In this document: positions 44,355-53,341 of the stretch, one piece after another | Numbering within the stretch: the first letter of the stretch is position 1 | Layout: each line of letters opens with the position of its first letter | NCBI GenBank assembly: GCA_025800125.1 | Contig: JAOXSF010000142.1 | Location: forward strand, 1-62,117 | Direction of reading: 5' to 3' | Length of the DNA stretch: 62,117 nt | Origin: Marinobacterium sp. | GTDB lineage: Bacteria; Pseudomonadota; Gammaproteobacteria; Pseudomonadales; Balneatricaceae | The notes under the pieces: model-generated | Databases searched by the model: none | The model's input: the letters and a program-made list of their open reading frames with translations, nothing else | Told to the model about the DNA's origin: nothing | Made by a program: the position numbers and the translations under genes

Positions 44355-46106
44355 TCACCCCGAAAGCTGCTGCGATAGTTGTGTTTGTGTTTGTGTTTGT
44401 GTTTGTGTTTGTGTTTGTTGTATGGACACCGTTGATTTTGAGTGTTGCTGTCGCGATGAGTGTTGCTGTGAAGACTGCTGTTGAGTTGGGAGGGGGTGTT
44501 GTGGTGTTGCCTGCAATTGAGGCTGCTGCAACAGCGGTACAGAGCTGCTGGTGACACTGTTCAGGTGAATCAGCGTGTGAGGCCCTGCAACGCCGTCCTG
44601 ATTAAGCCCCTGGCTGCGCTGGAAGGCTTTGACCCAGAATAATAACTCGTTATCGAAGTAAGCGTTGTCAGGGTTCAGAGGTGCTGAGGTAAGAATCATC
44701 AGCTTCTCTTTCAGCCAGCTGATTGCTTGACCTGTGTTGCCACGGCGCAACGCGCTACTGTATCCCTCTGGAGGTCGCCATAGCAGGGTATAATTGCCAT
44801 CCCAGAGTAATTCCAATTGCTGGCGGCTCAATTGGCGGTACTGTTGCTGATCAATAATAGTCGCCGTCTTCTCATTCAGCCCTGTCAGGACTACGTTACT
44901 GGCGGCATCCTGTTCATTCAGTCGAATGACTGCGGGTCGGTTTAATTGTGCCAGCTCAATTAATGACCCGCTGCCGCTCAGGCATCGTAAACCATACTGT
45001 TGTGCCTGCTGGCAAGGGTCTGATGGTTGGCCGGTGATCGGTAACTGCCATAGTGTTAATAGAATACTGTAAGCGTTGCTCGTTGGCGTAAGTGGCGGTA
45101 ATTCTGGTGGCGTTATTATAGTGTTTGCAGAGGTTGTTGTGGTTGCAGGTGCCTGTTGCAGTGGGAGATTTGTTGTTGTCCTGGCACTGGTGCTGGATAA
45201 CCCCCACAACACGGACAGTGCAAGTACACCGCCCAGTGCCGTGAGTGGTAATAGCCAGCGGCGTTGTGATGGGCTTGATGATGGCTGTGCTGGATGTACA
45301 CCAAGGGTTTCGATTGCCGCTTGCTGCAGGGTTGGCAGATCAAGGCGCTGGCGGTTATGTGTATAAGCGCCAAGCAGTGTGCGATCACAAAGTACATTTA
45401 TCAGCCGGGGGATGCCTTTGCTGAGGCGATAAATCTCCAAGCATAGCTCTGGGTCAAATAGTTGACCACTCCCCCCGGCAATTGTCAGACGGTGCTGGAT
45501 GTAAGGCTGGATGTCTGATTCTTGTAATGGCCCCAGATGGTAACGTGCTGTGATGCGCTGAGAGAACTGGCGTAGTTGAGGTTGAGCGATCAGTTCTCGT
45601 AACTCTGGTTGGCCAAGTAAAATTATCTTTAGTAATTTCTGCTCATTGGTTTCCAGGTTGGTGAGTAAACGCAGCTGCTCCATAACTGGAATGGGTATAC
45701 TCTGAGCCTCGTCAATAATTAACAGTGTATTGTGACCGTTTGCGTGTGCTTGTAGCAGGTGACGGTATATCAGTTTTTGTAGTAGTTTAAGACTGAGATG
45801 ACTATTGTCTGGTAATGCGATATTCAGTTCTTCGCAGATAGCAATAAATAGTTCCTCACTGGTGTGTGCCGGGTTGAAAATAAAGGCGATCTCGGTGTCG
45901 TCTGGTAATTGTTGTAGTAAGGAACGGCACAGAGTGGTTTTACCTGCTCCGACGTCACCGCTGAGCATCACAAACCCTCCGGTTGCGCTGATACCATATT
46001 GTAAGTGAGCCAGGGCTTCGCGGTGTTGCGTACTCATGTAGAGATAACGTGGATTAGGTGCGATAGAAAATGGAGATTCCTGAAAACCAAAAAACGAAGT
46101 GTACAT
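44355..46106 (-). CDS. gspA: ExeA/GspA-type AAA ATPase with peptidoglycan-binding domain
   Basis: The 583-residue protein has an AAA domain (about 1-270) with Walker A GDVGAGKTT and Walker B LLIIDEAQS, a membrane helix (about 287-305), a periplasmic region (about 340-450), and a peptidoglycan-binding domain (about 455-520: LRRGNTGQAISWLKEKLMIL, AFQRSQGLNQDGVAGPHTL). The tail is Gln/Ser-rich and ends in repeats of Thr-Gln encoded by a 6-bp microsatellite. It is the first gene of the secretion operon. Confidence 0.93.
   Translation of the reverse strand: MYTSFFGFQESPFSIAPNPRYLYMSTQHREALAHLQYGISATGGFVMLSGDVGAGKTTLCRSLLQQLPDDTEIAFIFNPAHTSEELFIAICEELNIALPDNSHLSLKLLQKLIYRHLLQAHANGHNTLLIIDEAQSIPIPVMEQLRLLTNLETNEQKLLKIILLGQPELRELIAQPQLRQFSQRITARYHLGPLQESDIQPYIQHRLTIAGGSGQLFDPELCLEIYRLSKGIPRLINVLCDRTLLGAYTHNRQRLDLPTLQQAAIETLGVHPAQPSSSPSQRRWLLPLTALGGVLALSVLWGLSSTSARTTTNLPLQQAPATTTTSANTIITPPELPPLTPTSNAYSILLTLWQLPITGQPSDPCQQAQQYGLRCLSGSGSLIELAQLNRPAVIRLNEQDAASNVVLTGLNEKTATIIDQQQYRQLSRQQLELLWDGNYTLLWRPPEGYSSALRRGNTGQAISWLKEKLMILTSAPLNPDNAYFDNELLFWVKAFQRSQGLNQDGVAGPHTLIHLNSVTSSSVPLLQQPQLQATPQHPLPTQQQSSQQHSSRQQHSKSTVSIQQTQTQTQTQTQTQLSQQLSG
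44383..44421. repeat. Hexanucleotide microsatellite in the 3' end of gspA
   Basis: About six copies of GTTTGT (plus strand) run without interruption, flanked by partial copies. They encode alternating Gln-Thr in the last 25 codons of gspA. Because the unit is 6 bp, copy-number changes would alter tail length without shifting the frame. Confidence 0.9.
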
Positions 46107-46351
46107 AGATCGCTCCCTGATGCCCTGAAAGGGAAAAATCAGACTGGTGTGATCAGTGTAGACAGCAGATATCGGTACTCCACTTCATTCAGCTGTTACA
46201 ATAAATATATTAATTTTTGCAAATTCTGGCCGTTAGTTCGTCAGAGTGCCCTTTTACCGATCTATACAGTATCTGGCAGGATGCAGGCAGGAGAAAACCT
46301 GTTGTGGTATTTCAGGCAGTTGGTTAATGATTGATGTAGCTCGTATGTCCT

Positions 46352-46696
46352 ATGAAAAATGATAATAATTCACAGATAGACTCGCTTTTGCGTTCTATTA
46401 CGTTGCTCAAAAAGAAGCTCAACCAGGAAGTTGAACAGCTTGATGCAGGCCTGCAGAGAGGAAGCGGGTTGGAAAGTGATCTCCAAAGTTCTGATGTACA
46501 GAGTCTGTTTGAGCTATTGCGTAGCGAAGGTAAAGAACTGGAGCGGCTGGTTGATGAGAGGCGTCAGAATGAAAGCTTTAATCTGGCGGAGTTATCTGAG
46601 CTATGTCGTTGCTATATCTGTGAAGAACCAGTACCCGCTTCGCAATGGCATGATGACCCGTCGAAGATTCGTTGCCCGGTTTGTGTTGATGATTGA
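46352..46696 (+). CDS. Small coiled-coil protein with C4 zinc ribbon
   Basis: The 114-residue protein has a heptad-like N-terminal coiled coil (SLLRSITLLKKKLNQEVEQL and onward), then a C-terminal zinc ribbon with CYICEEPVP and CPVC, plus an extra Cys just before. The layout, helical hairpin then C4 zinc finger at the C-terminus, is DksA/TraR-like in outline, but the helical-tip acidic residues of DksA are not apparent. No clear ribosome-binding site precedes the ATG. It is divergent from gspA and just upstream of the tRNA promoter. The function is unknown. Confidence 0.7.
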   Translation: MKNDNNSQIDSLLRSITLLKKKLNQEVEQLDAGLQRGSGLESDLQSSDVQSLFELLRSEGKELERLVDERRQNESFNLAELSELCRCYICEEPVPASQWHDDPSKIRCPVCVDD

Positions 46697-46730
46697 GTAG
46701 TACAGCGCAACTGCTTGAATTCGAAAAGTT

Positions 46731-46759
46731 ATTGACAGCCCATGTTTTAGCTATATAAT
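46731..46759 (+). promoter_or_regulatory. Consensus sigma-70 promoter of the tRNA-Glu/tRNA-Gly operon
   Basis: TTGACA (46731-46736) and TATAAT (46754-46759) match the consensus perfectly with a 17-base spacer. The following CGCTGCC is a GC-rich discriminator, typical of stringently controlled stable-RNA promoters. The tRNA begins about 24 bases after the predicted start. Confidence 0.95.
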
Positions 46760-46789
46760 TCGCTGCCACTGTTAAGGCAGTTGCACGAT

Positions 46790-46865
46790 GTCCCATTCGT
46801 CTAGTGGCCTAGGACACCGCCCTTTCACGGCGGTAACAGGAGTTCGAACCCCCTATGGGACGCCA
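46790..46865 (+). tRNA. tRNA-Glu (anticodon UUC)
   Basis: The 76-base gene has acceptor arms GTCCCAT and ATGGGAC, the TTCGAAC-type T-loop, an anticodon stem CCGCC/GGCGG with loop CTTTCAC (anticodon TTC), and an encoded CCA end at 46863-46865. Confidence 0.97.
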
Positions 46866-46890
46866 CATCTTGTCTATGTCTTTCTAAAAA

Positions 46891-46966
46891 GCGGGAATAG
46901 CTCAGTTGGTAGAGCGCAACCTTGCCAAGGTTGAGGTCGCCGGTTCGAACCCGGTTTCCCGCTCCA
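46891..46966 (+). tRNA. tRNA-Gly (anticodon GCC)
   Basis: The 76-base gene has acceptor arms GCGGGAA and TTCCCGC, a D-loop with AGCTCAGTTGGTAGAGC, an anticodon loop TTGCCAA (anticodon GCC), a GGTTCGAACCC T-arm and an encoded CCA. It lies 25 bases after tRNA-Glu, in the same transcript. Confidence 0.97.
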
Positions 46967-47152
46967 GCATATATGTTGAATTGAATCAGTTTTAGTTCAG
47001 TCAACACTTCACATAAACTTTAAGTTTTGTATCAAATTAAAATTCTGCATTGAGCTCCTGTTTCAATACATGTCATTCGTGTATCGAAAATCTGTGTCTT
47101 TTAAACTGATGTTGCTGACTGAATATTCGTGGATTCTGCTTGTCCTGGTGAG

Positions 47153-48625
47153 TTAGCTGGCGAAGTCTTTCGGAGCTCCTCCCTGAGCTATCACTTTTGA
47201 TTTGTGGGCAGTGGAGTGGTGTGGTGCTTTTTTCTTGCTGCTGGTCTGATGTGCAGCAACTGTCCGGTTACGGCCTGACTCCTTGGCTGCATATAGTGCT
47301 TGGTCTGCAACTTTCACAACATCCATTGGGCCGGGGTGACTATCTACTTTTTCTGCCACGCTAATACTGTCTGCCACGCCAATACTGATTGTGACGTGGA
47401 CGGTTTCAGGATCAGCTCTATTGCGGCGCTGCCTTTGGCCTTTTGTATTGTCTTTCGGGCGAGACTGGTTGCGAATACGCATGGGGTAGCTGGCAATTCT
47501 CTCTCGAACTTCTTCCAGATAGACCATACATTCATGTTCACTCTTCCCTGCAAATATGACGGTAAACTCTTCACCGCCGTAGCGAAAGGCTTTACCACCA
47601 CCTGATACTTTATCTATCTGGACAGCTACCATTTTTAGCACCTGGTCACCAATGTCATGGCCGTAGGTGTCATTGAACTTTTTGAAGTGGTCGACATCCA
47701 TCATGGCGACAGAGTAGCGGCGGCCCAGGGTGTCAAATTTGGCCATTAATGCTCGTCGTGCAGGGATTCCCGTCAGTTCATCCAGATATGCCATGTCGTG
47801 TGATGTTTGCATGACCGACAAGCATAATGCGATTAATGATGCGCAAATAAATAATGCGGAGATCACAGGTGTATCAAACCATGCGATCAACAGGCCACAT
47901 GTGAGTAGCGATGTAAGAATAGATGCTTCAGTATGAGTGCGTCGTATAAGAAAAGATGCGCTTGCAGGGAGAAGCGCTAGTGCAAAGACAAAAGTTGCGG
48001 CCTGGCTCAGATACAACTGTGGAAACATCATCTCCAGCGTAAACATTGGTAAGTCCGCAAGCATATAGCCTAGCTTATGGTTCTGCCAGGCAAGGTACAG
48101 TGTTAGATAACTTGACAGGATGATGGTGATACGAAATATCCCGTAAGGCGTTAGCAAACCACGTTCGCGATAAATTGCAATCAGGCCAATATGTATCGGA
48201 AGCAGGAGCGATAGTAAAACAAACAGAACATAAGTGTGCGCTTCATTCAGGCTGGTTTGTAGTCCCGTTTTAATCAGGAGGTAAGCACAGCAAAGATTGA
48301 GGGCACCAAGTACAACGTGGCTGCGATTAAAGCCGTAGCCAAGCAGACAGGCTAACAGTGTGAGCAAGTAAGGAAGAAGGCTGATAACTGTCTGATATTC
48401 CTTTGCCAGGCTACCTGCTGGGCCCAGTAGCAGCGAGGTGCCCAGTAGCAGCGACAGCGATGGAAAAAGCAGCCAGAAAAGTCGAGCAACCAAAAAAGCA
48501 CCTTCAGTACAAAAAAGGGATGACAAGCCCCTAAAGATACCACTAATGGTGAGAGGAAGGTATTTTATAGTACGCCGAAGGTCTTGATTGTGTTGTATTA
48601 CGTATTTGTGTAGGCCTGAGTACAA
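47153..48625 (-). CDS. Membrane-bound diguanylate cyclase (GGEEF)
   Basis: The 490-residue protein has about seven or eight hydrophobic segments (about 45-285), then a GGDEF domain starting YLDELTGIPARRAL. The active signature is intact as RYGGEEFTVIF, with MMDVDHFKKFND as the metal-binding segment. It should make cyclic-di-GMP from GTP in response to a membrane signal. A basic insert (RPKDNTKGQRQRRNRAD) splits the late part of the domain, and SIGVADSISVAE is a duplication of the conserved SIGVA strand caused by an 18-bp repeat. The C-terminal tail is long and basic. Confidence 0.9.
   Translation of the reverse strand: MYSGLHKYVIQHNQDLRRTIKYLPLTISGIFRGLSSLFCTEGAFLVARLFWLLFPSLSLLLGTSLLLGPAGSLAKEYQTVISLLPYLLTLLACLLGYGFNRSHVVLGALNLCCAYLLIKTGLQTSLNEAHTYVLFVLLSLLLPIHIGLIAIYRERGLLTPYGIFRITIILSSYLTLYLAWQNHKLGYMLADLPMFTLEMMFPQLYLSQAATFVFALALLPASASFLIRRTHTEASILTSLLTCGLLIAWFDTPVISALFICASLIALCLSVMQTSHDMAYLDELTGIPARRALMAKFDTLGRRYSVAMMDVDHFKKFNDTYGHDIGDQVLKMVAVQIDKVSGGGKAFRYGGEEFTVIFAGKSEHECMVYLEEVRERIASYPMRIRNQSRPKDNTKGQRQRRNRADPETVHVTISIGVADSISVAEKVDSHPGPMDVVKVADQALYAAKESGRNRTVAAHQTSSKKKAPHHSTAHKSKVIAQGGAPKDFAS
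47352..47387. repeat. 18-bp tandem duplication inside the GGDEF gene
   Basis: TCTGCCACGCTAATACTG (47352-47369) and TCTGCCACGCCAATACTG (47370-47387) differ by one base and duplicate the SIGVAD/SISVAE codons in the conserved SIGVA strand. Confidence 0.93.
48421..48456. repeat. 18-bp tandem duplication in a membrane helix of the GGDEF gene
   Basis: Two 18-bp units share GCCCAGTAGCAGCGA (48421-48438 and 48439-48456). They encode two LLLG-containing repeats in an early membrane segment. Confidence 0.85.
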
Positions 48626-48696
48626 AGCCGATAAAAGTACAGGCCGCGAAAAGAGGGGCGATAAGGCTACCCCTCACAGTATGACTGCAAACTGTA

Positions 48697-49113
48697 TCAG
48701 CTGGCTGCTGTTGTGTCTTTAAAGCCAATCAGGCGAGATATAGTAAATGCCAGACACCAGCCACTGAAAGCAGACTGCAGCAGACTGGCGCCAATCACTG
48801 CTGTTGCAAATAGAATTTCCTGTGGCATATCCATCAATACCACGGCGCTAGTTGTGCCTAGAATCAGGATACCTGCGATCATATGCACACCCTGATTTAC
48901 GGTCATGCCGTCGACAGAACATTGCTCAGCTTTCAAACCAATCATTTTGAAAATGGTAACGGCAGGACACCAGCCCGTGAAAGCGGATTGCAGCATGTTC
49001 AGGCCGACGAAACCGGTCAAGTAGTACCAGTTTTCCGAGTAGGTGTAACCCAGCGCCAGGCTGGCCAGAATAACAGTGCCTGCCATCAGGCGCAGTGCAG
49101 CATTAAGAGTCAT
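48697..49113 (-). CDS. Tandem DUF2892 (YgaP-like) inner-membrane protein
   Basis: The 138-residue protein consists of two similar DUF2892 units of about 65 residues. Each has two membrane helices and a shared motif: LQSAFTGWCPAVTIFKMIGL in the first and LQSAFSGWCLAFTISRLIGF in the second. Single DUF2892 units normally form the membrane part of YgaP-type rhodaneses; here the rhodanese domain is absent and the unit is duplicated within one chain. The GWC cysteine suggests sulfane-sulfur chemistry or transport (inference). Confidence 0.85.
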   Translation of the reverse strand: MTLNAALRLMAGTVILASLALGYTYSENWYYLTGFVGLNMLQSAFTGWCPAVTIFKMIGLKAEQCSVDGMTVNQGVHMIAGILILGTTSAVVLMDMPQEILFATAVIGASLLQSAFSGWCLAFTISRLIGFKDTTAAS

Positions 49114-49305
49114 AAACAGATACCTCAGTCTTAGTCAAACAATCTGATCACCATTATATTTTAAATTCCTAATGTTTAATATATGGATTTTCCAGTCTTT
49201 CTACTGCGTTGTGTATGCCCTGTTGGCCGTTGGGGGTGGTATATCATTTCTGTAACATGCTATTTTCAAAGTGTTTCTCAGCCCTTATGTTGCAGGAGTG
49301 AATGG

Positions 49306-50208
49306 ATGTTCAAACGCATACTGGTACACCTTGACCCACAATCAGATTCTGATAAAAACTGGCTGGTTTCGCGTCTGGTACCACTGGCCACCAGTTTTGG
49401 AGCACAGGTGGAATTGTTTACCTGTGGCTATAGTCGTGCGTTGAAGCAGAACCACATGTTTGATAGCAAAGGAGAAGAGCAGGCAGAACACAGCTACATC
49501 CGTCAGTGCGAAGCTCGATTAGAAAAGTTTACCTCTCCGCTGATACTGGCTGGTATTGACGTAGGTGTTGATGCGCTTTGGCAGGAAAATGTAGTTGAAG
49601 GCATTTTGCAGAAGGCTGAACGTTTTGATGCTGACCTGGTTGTAACGGAATTGCCTGAGCACAGTCTGTTTGAGCGTGTCTTCGGTGAAATGGAAGCAGA
49701 GCTGGCTCGACAGTGTCGTATCCCTCTGTTGTTGATGCAGAAACGAGAGTGGAATACGCCGCCAATGATAGCGGCGGGTCTGGACCCGTTTCATGAAGAT
49801 CAGCAACCCCATCTGTTGGATCGTCATGTGTTAGAAGCGCTGGCTGCTGTTAGTGCACCTTTGAAAGCAACACCGCGTGTACTGCATTGTATTCATACAT
49901 TGCCTCATGCCGCTATTTTTGATGAGCATGTTGTGACTGACTATGAAGCGCTGAAAGCTAATGTAAGCGAAGAGCATCACAATGTCGTAGACGCTTTGGT
50001 GAAAGAGAGCTCTCTGGGTTCTGACACCCCGATCCATTATCTTAATGGGGAAGCGCATCAGATGTTGCCGCGTTACGCTGAGGAGAATCAGCTGGATTTA
50101 CTGGTTATGGGACATGCAGAGCATGGTGTTTTTGATCGCTTGCTTAGCAACGATATGGTGACACGCATTATGGATGATCTGCCCTGCGATGTGCTGGTTG
50201 TTCGTTAA
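49306..50208 (+). CDS. Tandem universal stress protein (UspE-like)
   Basis: From the ATG at 49306 the protein has 300 residues with two Usp domains: the first starts FKRILVHLDPQSDSDKNWLV and the second covers TPPMIAAGLDPFHED to the end, finishing LLVMGHAEHGVFDRL and LPCDVLVVR. The frame is open to 49183, but AGGAGTG six bases before 49306 fixes the start. Two-domain Usp proteins such as UspE support stress survival, motility or iron handling. It is divergent from the DUF2892 gene. Confidence 0.9.
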   Translation: MFKRILVHLDPQSDSDKNWLVSRLVPLATSFGAQVELFTCGYSRALKQNHMFDSKGEEQAEHSYIRQCEARLEKFTSPLILAGIDVGVDALWQENVVEGILQKAERFDADLVVTELPEHSLFERVFGEMEAELARQCRIPLLLMQKREWNTPPMIAAGLDPFHEDQQPHLLDRHVLEALAAVSAPLKATPRVLHCIHTLPHAAIFDEHVVTDYEALKANVSEEHHNVVDALVKESSLGSDTPIHYLNGEAHQMLPRYAEENQLDLLVMGHAEHGVFDRLLSNDMVTRIMDDLPCDVLVVR

Positions 50209-50275
50209 GGCTGGCATACAGAGCGTTATTCATTGTTGATGCTTTAAAGAAGTTTACGCCATCGTTTACTTGTTC

Positions 50276-50306
50276 AGACCCCGTGGTTCACGGGGTCTAT
50301 TGTTTT
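50276..50306 (+). terminator. Rho-independent terminator of the Usp gene
   Basis: AGACCCCGTG (50276-50285) and CACGGGGTCT (50289-50298) form a perfect 10-bp stem with a 3-base loop, followed by TTGTTTTT. Confidence 0.92.
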
Positions 50307-50374
50307 TACAGGCAGGTTTTTACGGGCCATGTTTTTACAAGCAAGGATTCTACGGGCTACGCCTTTACCATCAG
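50302..50374. repeat. Five degenerate 14-15 bp tandem repeats
   Basis: Units start at 50302 (GTTTTTACAGGCAG), 50316 (GTTTTTACGGGCCAT), 50331 (GTTTTTACAAGCAAG), 50346 and 50361, the last two more diverged. The array fills the space between the Usp terminator and the xthA stop. It resembles the mocR-phzF array in period and in the GTTTTT core. Confidence 0.7.
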
Positions 50375-50381
50375 GTGTCTG

Positions 50382-51197
50382 CTACAGGGTGAATGTTGCG
50401 TAAATTGGCGCATGGTCAGAGGGTTTTTCCATGCCTCTGATCTCGTAATCAACTCCAGCTTCCATGCACTTCTCCATAAGACTTTCTGTTACCAGAATGG
50501 CGTCAATACGCAGGCCGCGTTTAGGTTCACGATTGAAACCACGGGAACGGTAATCAAACCAGCTGAAGGTGTCATTGTTGTCTGGGTGCAGTTCCCGGAA
50601 GGTGTCTTTGAGCCCCCAGTTCAGTAATGTGTCCAGCCACTCACGTTCTTCAGGCTGAAAACTTGCTTTACCATCACGCAACCAGCGTTTTCGGTTAGGC
50701 TCACCAATTCCTATATCGCAATCCTGTGGTGAGATATTCAGGTCTCCCATGACAATGAGCGGTTCACTTGCATCACAGTGTTGCTGAAGGTGGGATTGAA
50801 GGTCTGCATAGAAGCGACGCTTGGCAGGAAACTTTGTGTCATGGGCAATATTCTCCCCCTGTGGAAAATAGCCATTTATGACGGTAAAGGCTGTGCCATT
50901 ATCTGCCTTATATGTGCCGATAATCATCCTGCGCTGGGCATCTTCCTCGTCGGTCAGAAAGCCTTTCTGCACGGTGATTGGCGGATGCTTCGATATCAGG
51001 CAGACACCGTAGTGAGCTTTCTGGCCGTGATATTCAACGTGATAGCCCAGGGCTTCAATATCAGCAACGGGAAACTGTTCGTCTACCACTTTGGTTTCCT
51101 GCAAGCCGATAACATCCGGCTGGTATTTGTCGATGACGGCTGCCAGTTGGTGCAGGCGTGAGCGTAGCCCGTTGACATTGAAACAGATCAGTCTCAT
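50382..51197 (-). CDS. xthA: Exodeoxyribonuclease III
   Basis: The 271-residue protein has the AP-endonuclease/exonuclease fold: [15 protein letters not shown] with catalytic Glu34, the [10 protein letters not shown] segment, GDLNISP with Asp and Asn, and the terminal SDHAPI. It repairs abasic sites and degrades DNA from 3' ends. The length fits E. coli XthA. It is divergent from the glutathione reductase gene, so both may be part of an oxidative-stress response. Confidence 0.95.
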   Translation of the reverse strand: MRLICFNVNGLRSRLHQLAAVIDKYQPDVIGLQETKVVDEQFPVADIEALGYHVEYHGQKAHYGVCLISKHPPITVQKGFLTDEEDAQRRMIIGTYKADNGTAFTVINGYFPQGENIAHDTKFPAKRRFYADLQSHLQQHCDASEPLIVMGDLNISPQDCDIGIGEPNRKRWLRDGKASFQPEEREWLDTLLNWGLKDTFRELHPDNNDTFSWFDYRSRGFNREPKRGLRIDAILVTESLMEKCMEAGVDYEIRGMEKPSDHAPIYATFTL

Positions 51198-51508
51198 ATA
51201 AAAATCTCCCGATACTCAGTGTGTCCGCTCTGTAGGTCTTGCGTCCAGCGCCTGTATGGATGGTATGCCAATGTGAAAAAGCGAGCGAGTGTATCATAAG
51301 TGCTTAGAGCGCTGATGTGTTGGGTGATTGTCTGTGCCTATTAATAAATTTGCCGAACTCTATTGGCCAAACAGGGCTCCAGCGCGTACCTTTATGCACT
51401 GAAGGAGAAAACGTATCAGCCAGCTTGCAGGCTTGCTGCTACGACCTGTTTTCCTATTCATATTTAAAGCCTGACAGGGGGCTTTCCAGAGACGTTCAGG
51501 AGCGAAGC
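51198..51508. promoter_or_regulatory. xthA-gor divergent intergenic region
   Basis: The 311-base region must hold divergent promoters. A weak candidate for gor is TTGGGT (51320-51325) with TAATAA (51342-51347), 16 bases apart. I see no convincing OxyR or SoxR site by eye. The gor frame is open back to 51317, but that part lacks family similarity. Confidence 0.35.
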
Positions 51509-52867
51509 GTGGCTGAATTTGACTTTGATCTGTTTGTAATCGGTGCCGGTTCTGGTGGTGTACGTGCGGGACGTATGGCTGCTGCTATGGGGGTGCGGGT
51601 TGCGATTGCAGAAGACCGCTATATGGGTGGAACCTGTGTCAATGTGGGCTGTGTACCCAAAAAGCTGTTTGTGTATGCTTCTCACTATGCTGAAAGCTTT
51701 GAAGAAGCGGCGGGTTTTGGTTTGACCAGTGGAGATGTCAGCTTTGACTGGCCAACCCTGAGGGATAACAAAACTCGAGAAATTGAGCGCCTGAATGGTA
51801 TCTACCGCAATATGCTCAACAATGCTGGTTGTACCTTGATTGATGGTCGCGCCACGCTGGTTGATGCTCATACAGTGGCTGTGGGAGATGAAACCTATAC
51901 TGCTGAGCGCATTCTGGTTGCTGTTGGTGGTTGGCCAAATATCCCTGCTTTTCCAGGTAATGAGCATGTCATCAGTTCTAATGAGGTGTTCTATCTGGAT
52001 GAATTTCCAAAGCGTGCGCTGGTTGTAGGTGGTGGCTACATCGCTGTTGAATTTGCGGGTATTTTTGCGGGGTTGGGCGCACAAACCAGTCTGATTTATC
52101 GTGGTGATATGTTTTTACGAGGCTTTGATAACGAAATACGTGAATACACCGCGAAAGAAGTAGCTAAAAAACATGTTGATCTTCGCTTCAATACAAACAT
52201 AGAAAAAATAGAGAAAGCGGAAGATGGCACTTTGACCGCTTTCCTCACGGATGGTAGCACGCTGGAGGCGGACTGCATCATGTACGCTACAGGTCGGGTG
52301 CCGAATGTTGCTAATCTTGGTCTGGAGCAGGCAGGTGTTGAGCAGGGAAAAAATGGCGCTATCGTAGTCAATGATCAGTTCCAGACCAGTATACCCTCTG
52401 TTTATGCCATTGGTGATGTGATTGACCGGGTGCAATTGACTCCTGTTGCATTGGCAGAAGGGATGGTACTGGTACGTAATCTGTACGGTAACCAGAACCA
52501 GAAGGTTGATTACAATCTGATACCGACAGCGGTTTTCTGTCAGCCAAATATTGGTACGGTTGGTCTGACAGAAGAGCAGGCCCGTGAACAGCATGCGAAT
52601 ATCGACATCTATAAATCAGAGTTCCGTGCAATGAAGCATACCCTGAGTGGTAGCGAGGAGCGCACGTTTATGAAAATGATTGTTGATCGTGATAGTGATC
52701 GTGTGCTGGGTGTACACATGGTGGGTGCTGATGCGGGTGAAATTATTCAGGGTATTGGTGTGGCGTTAAAAGCGGGGGCTACCAAGGCTGTATTTGACGC
52801 TACTATTGGTATTCACCCAACAGCTGCAGAAGAGTTTGTGACCATGCGTGAGCCAGTCAGTGATTGA
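51509..52867 (+). CDS. gor: Glutathione-disulfide reductase
   Basis: From the GTG at 51509 the protein has 452 residues, with AGGAG six bases before it; the longer open frame from 51317 adds non-homologous sequence. It has the FAD motif [16 protein letters not shown], redox-active cysteines C43 and C48 in [13 protein letters not shown], the NADPH-binding [19 protein letters not shown], and the active-site base in [10 protein letters not shown]. It reduces glutathione disulfide with NADPH. The sequence is the standard gammaproteobacterial/plant type. Confidence 0.94.
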   Translation: MAEFDFDLFVIGAGSGGVRAGRMAAAMGVRVAIAEDRYMGGTCVNVGCVPKKLFVYASHYAESFEEAAGFGLTSGDVSFDWPTLRDNKTREIERLNGIYRNMLNNAGCTLIDGRATLVDAHTVAVGDETYTAERILVAVGGWPNIPAFPGNEHVISSNEVFYLDEFPKRALVVGGGYIAVEFAGIFAGLGAQTSLIYRGDMFLRGFDNEIREYTAKEVAKKHVDLRFNTNIEKIEKAEDGTLTAFLTDGSTLEADCIMYATGRVPNVANLGLEQAGVEQGKNGAIVVNDQFQTSIPSVYAIGDVIDRVQLTPVALAEGMVLVRNLYGNQNQKVDYNLIPTAVFCQPNIGTVGLTEEQAREQHANIDIYKSEFRAMKHTLSGSEERTFMKMIVDRDSDRVLGVHMVGADAGEIIQGIGVALKAGATKAVFDATIGIHPTAAEEFVTMREPVSD

Positions 52868-52946
52868 TGACTGTTCAAGACTCATTGCTATGTGAAACTG
52901 ATGGCAGTTTTAGACTGATAGCTGCTTCGAGATGGGGCATAACAAT

Positions 52947-52980
52947 ACAAAAGCCGATGTTTAATACACCGGCTTTTGTG
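52947..52980. terminator. Bidirectional terminator between gor and arsR-like gene
   Basis: ACAAAAGCCG (52947-52956) pairs with CGGCTTTTGT (52970-52979), with a further GTGT/ACAC-type extension into the loop. A- and T-rich arms allow use from both sides by the convergent genes. Confidence 0.85.
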
Positions 52981-53032
52981 TGTTTTGCTGAACTGATTCT
53001 TGCAGGATAGCGGGATACCAGACGCCTGGTTA

Positions 53033-53341
53033 TTACAGTGAAGGGCAGAACATATCATGCAGCGTATGAATAATGCGTTTGGCAGTATCCCCTTCCAGTG
53101 AGTAATAAATGGTCTGGGATTCGCGGCGGGTTTTGACCAGGCCATCTTTTCGCAATACTGCCAGATGCTGTGATAGCGCGGACTGGCTCAGATCCAGACA
53201 GCGGTTCAGTGCTGAAACGGAGAGTTCCTTCCCGTCCAGATGGCATAAAATCAGTAATCGACTTTCATTCCCTAGCGCCTTCATCAACTTTGCTGCTCGA
53301 CCTGCGTTTTCACGCATCATCTCCAGCGTTTCCACATCCAT
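53033..53341 (-). CDS. ArsR-family regulator of the BigR/SqrR/YgaV type
   Basis: From the ATG at 53341 the protein has 102 residues; the open frame extends to 53491, but that part is unlike the family. The winged helix includes LSVSALNRCLDLSQSALSQH and AVLRKDGLVKTRRESQTIYY. C33 in LLILCHLDG and C99 in DMFCPSL match the two-cysteine arrangement by which BigR, SqrR and YgaV sense persulfide or redox signals (family knowledge); C48 is extra. It is divergent from the MMPL/LolA-like/barrel operon, with an inverted repeat between them, so it probably represses that operon. Confidence 0.85.
   Translation of the reverse strand: MDVETLEMMRENAGRAAKLMKALGNESRLLILCHLDGKELSVSALNRCLDLSQSALSQHLAVLRKDGLVKTRRESQTIYYSLEGDTAKRIIHTLHDMFCPSL

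Noticed and set aside
46790-46966. tRNA genes as an integration site for a mobile element
   Set aside because: No integrase gene and no repeated tRNA 3' end was seen nearby.
51317-51508. N-terminal extension of glutathione reductase
   Set aside because: The open frame lacks family similarity, and the GTG at 51509 has a good ribosome-binding site.
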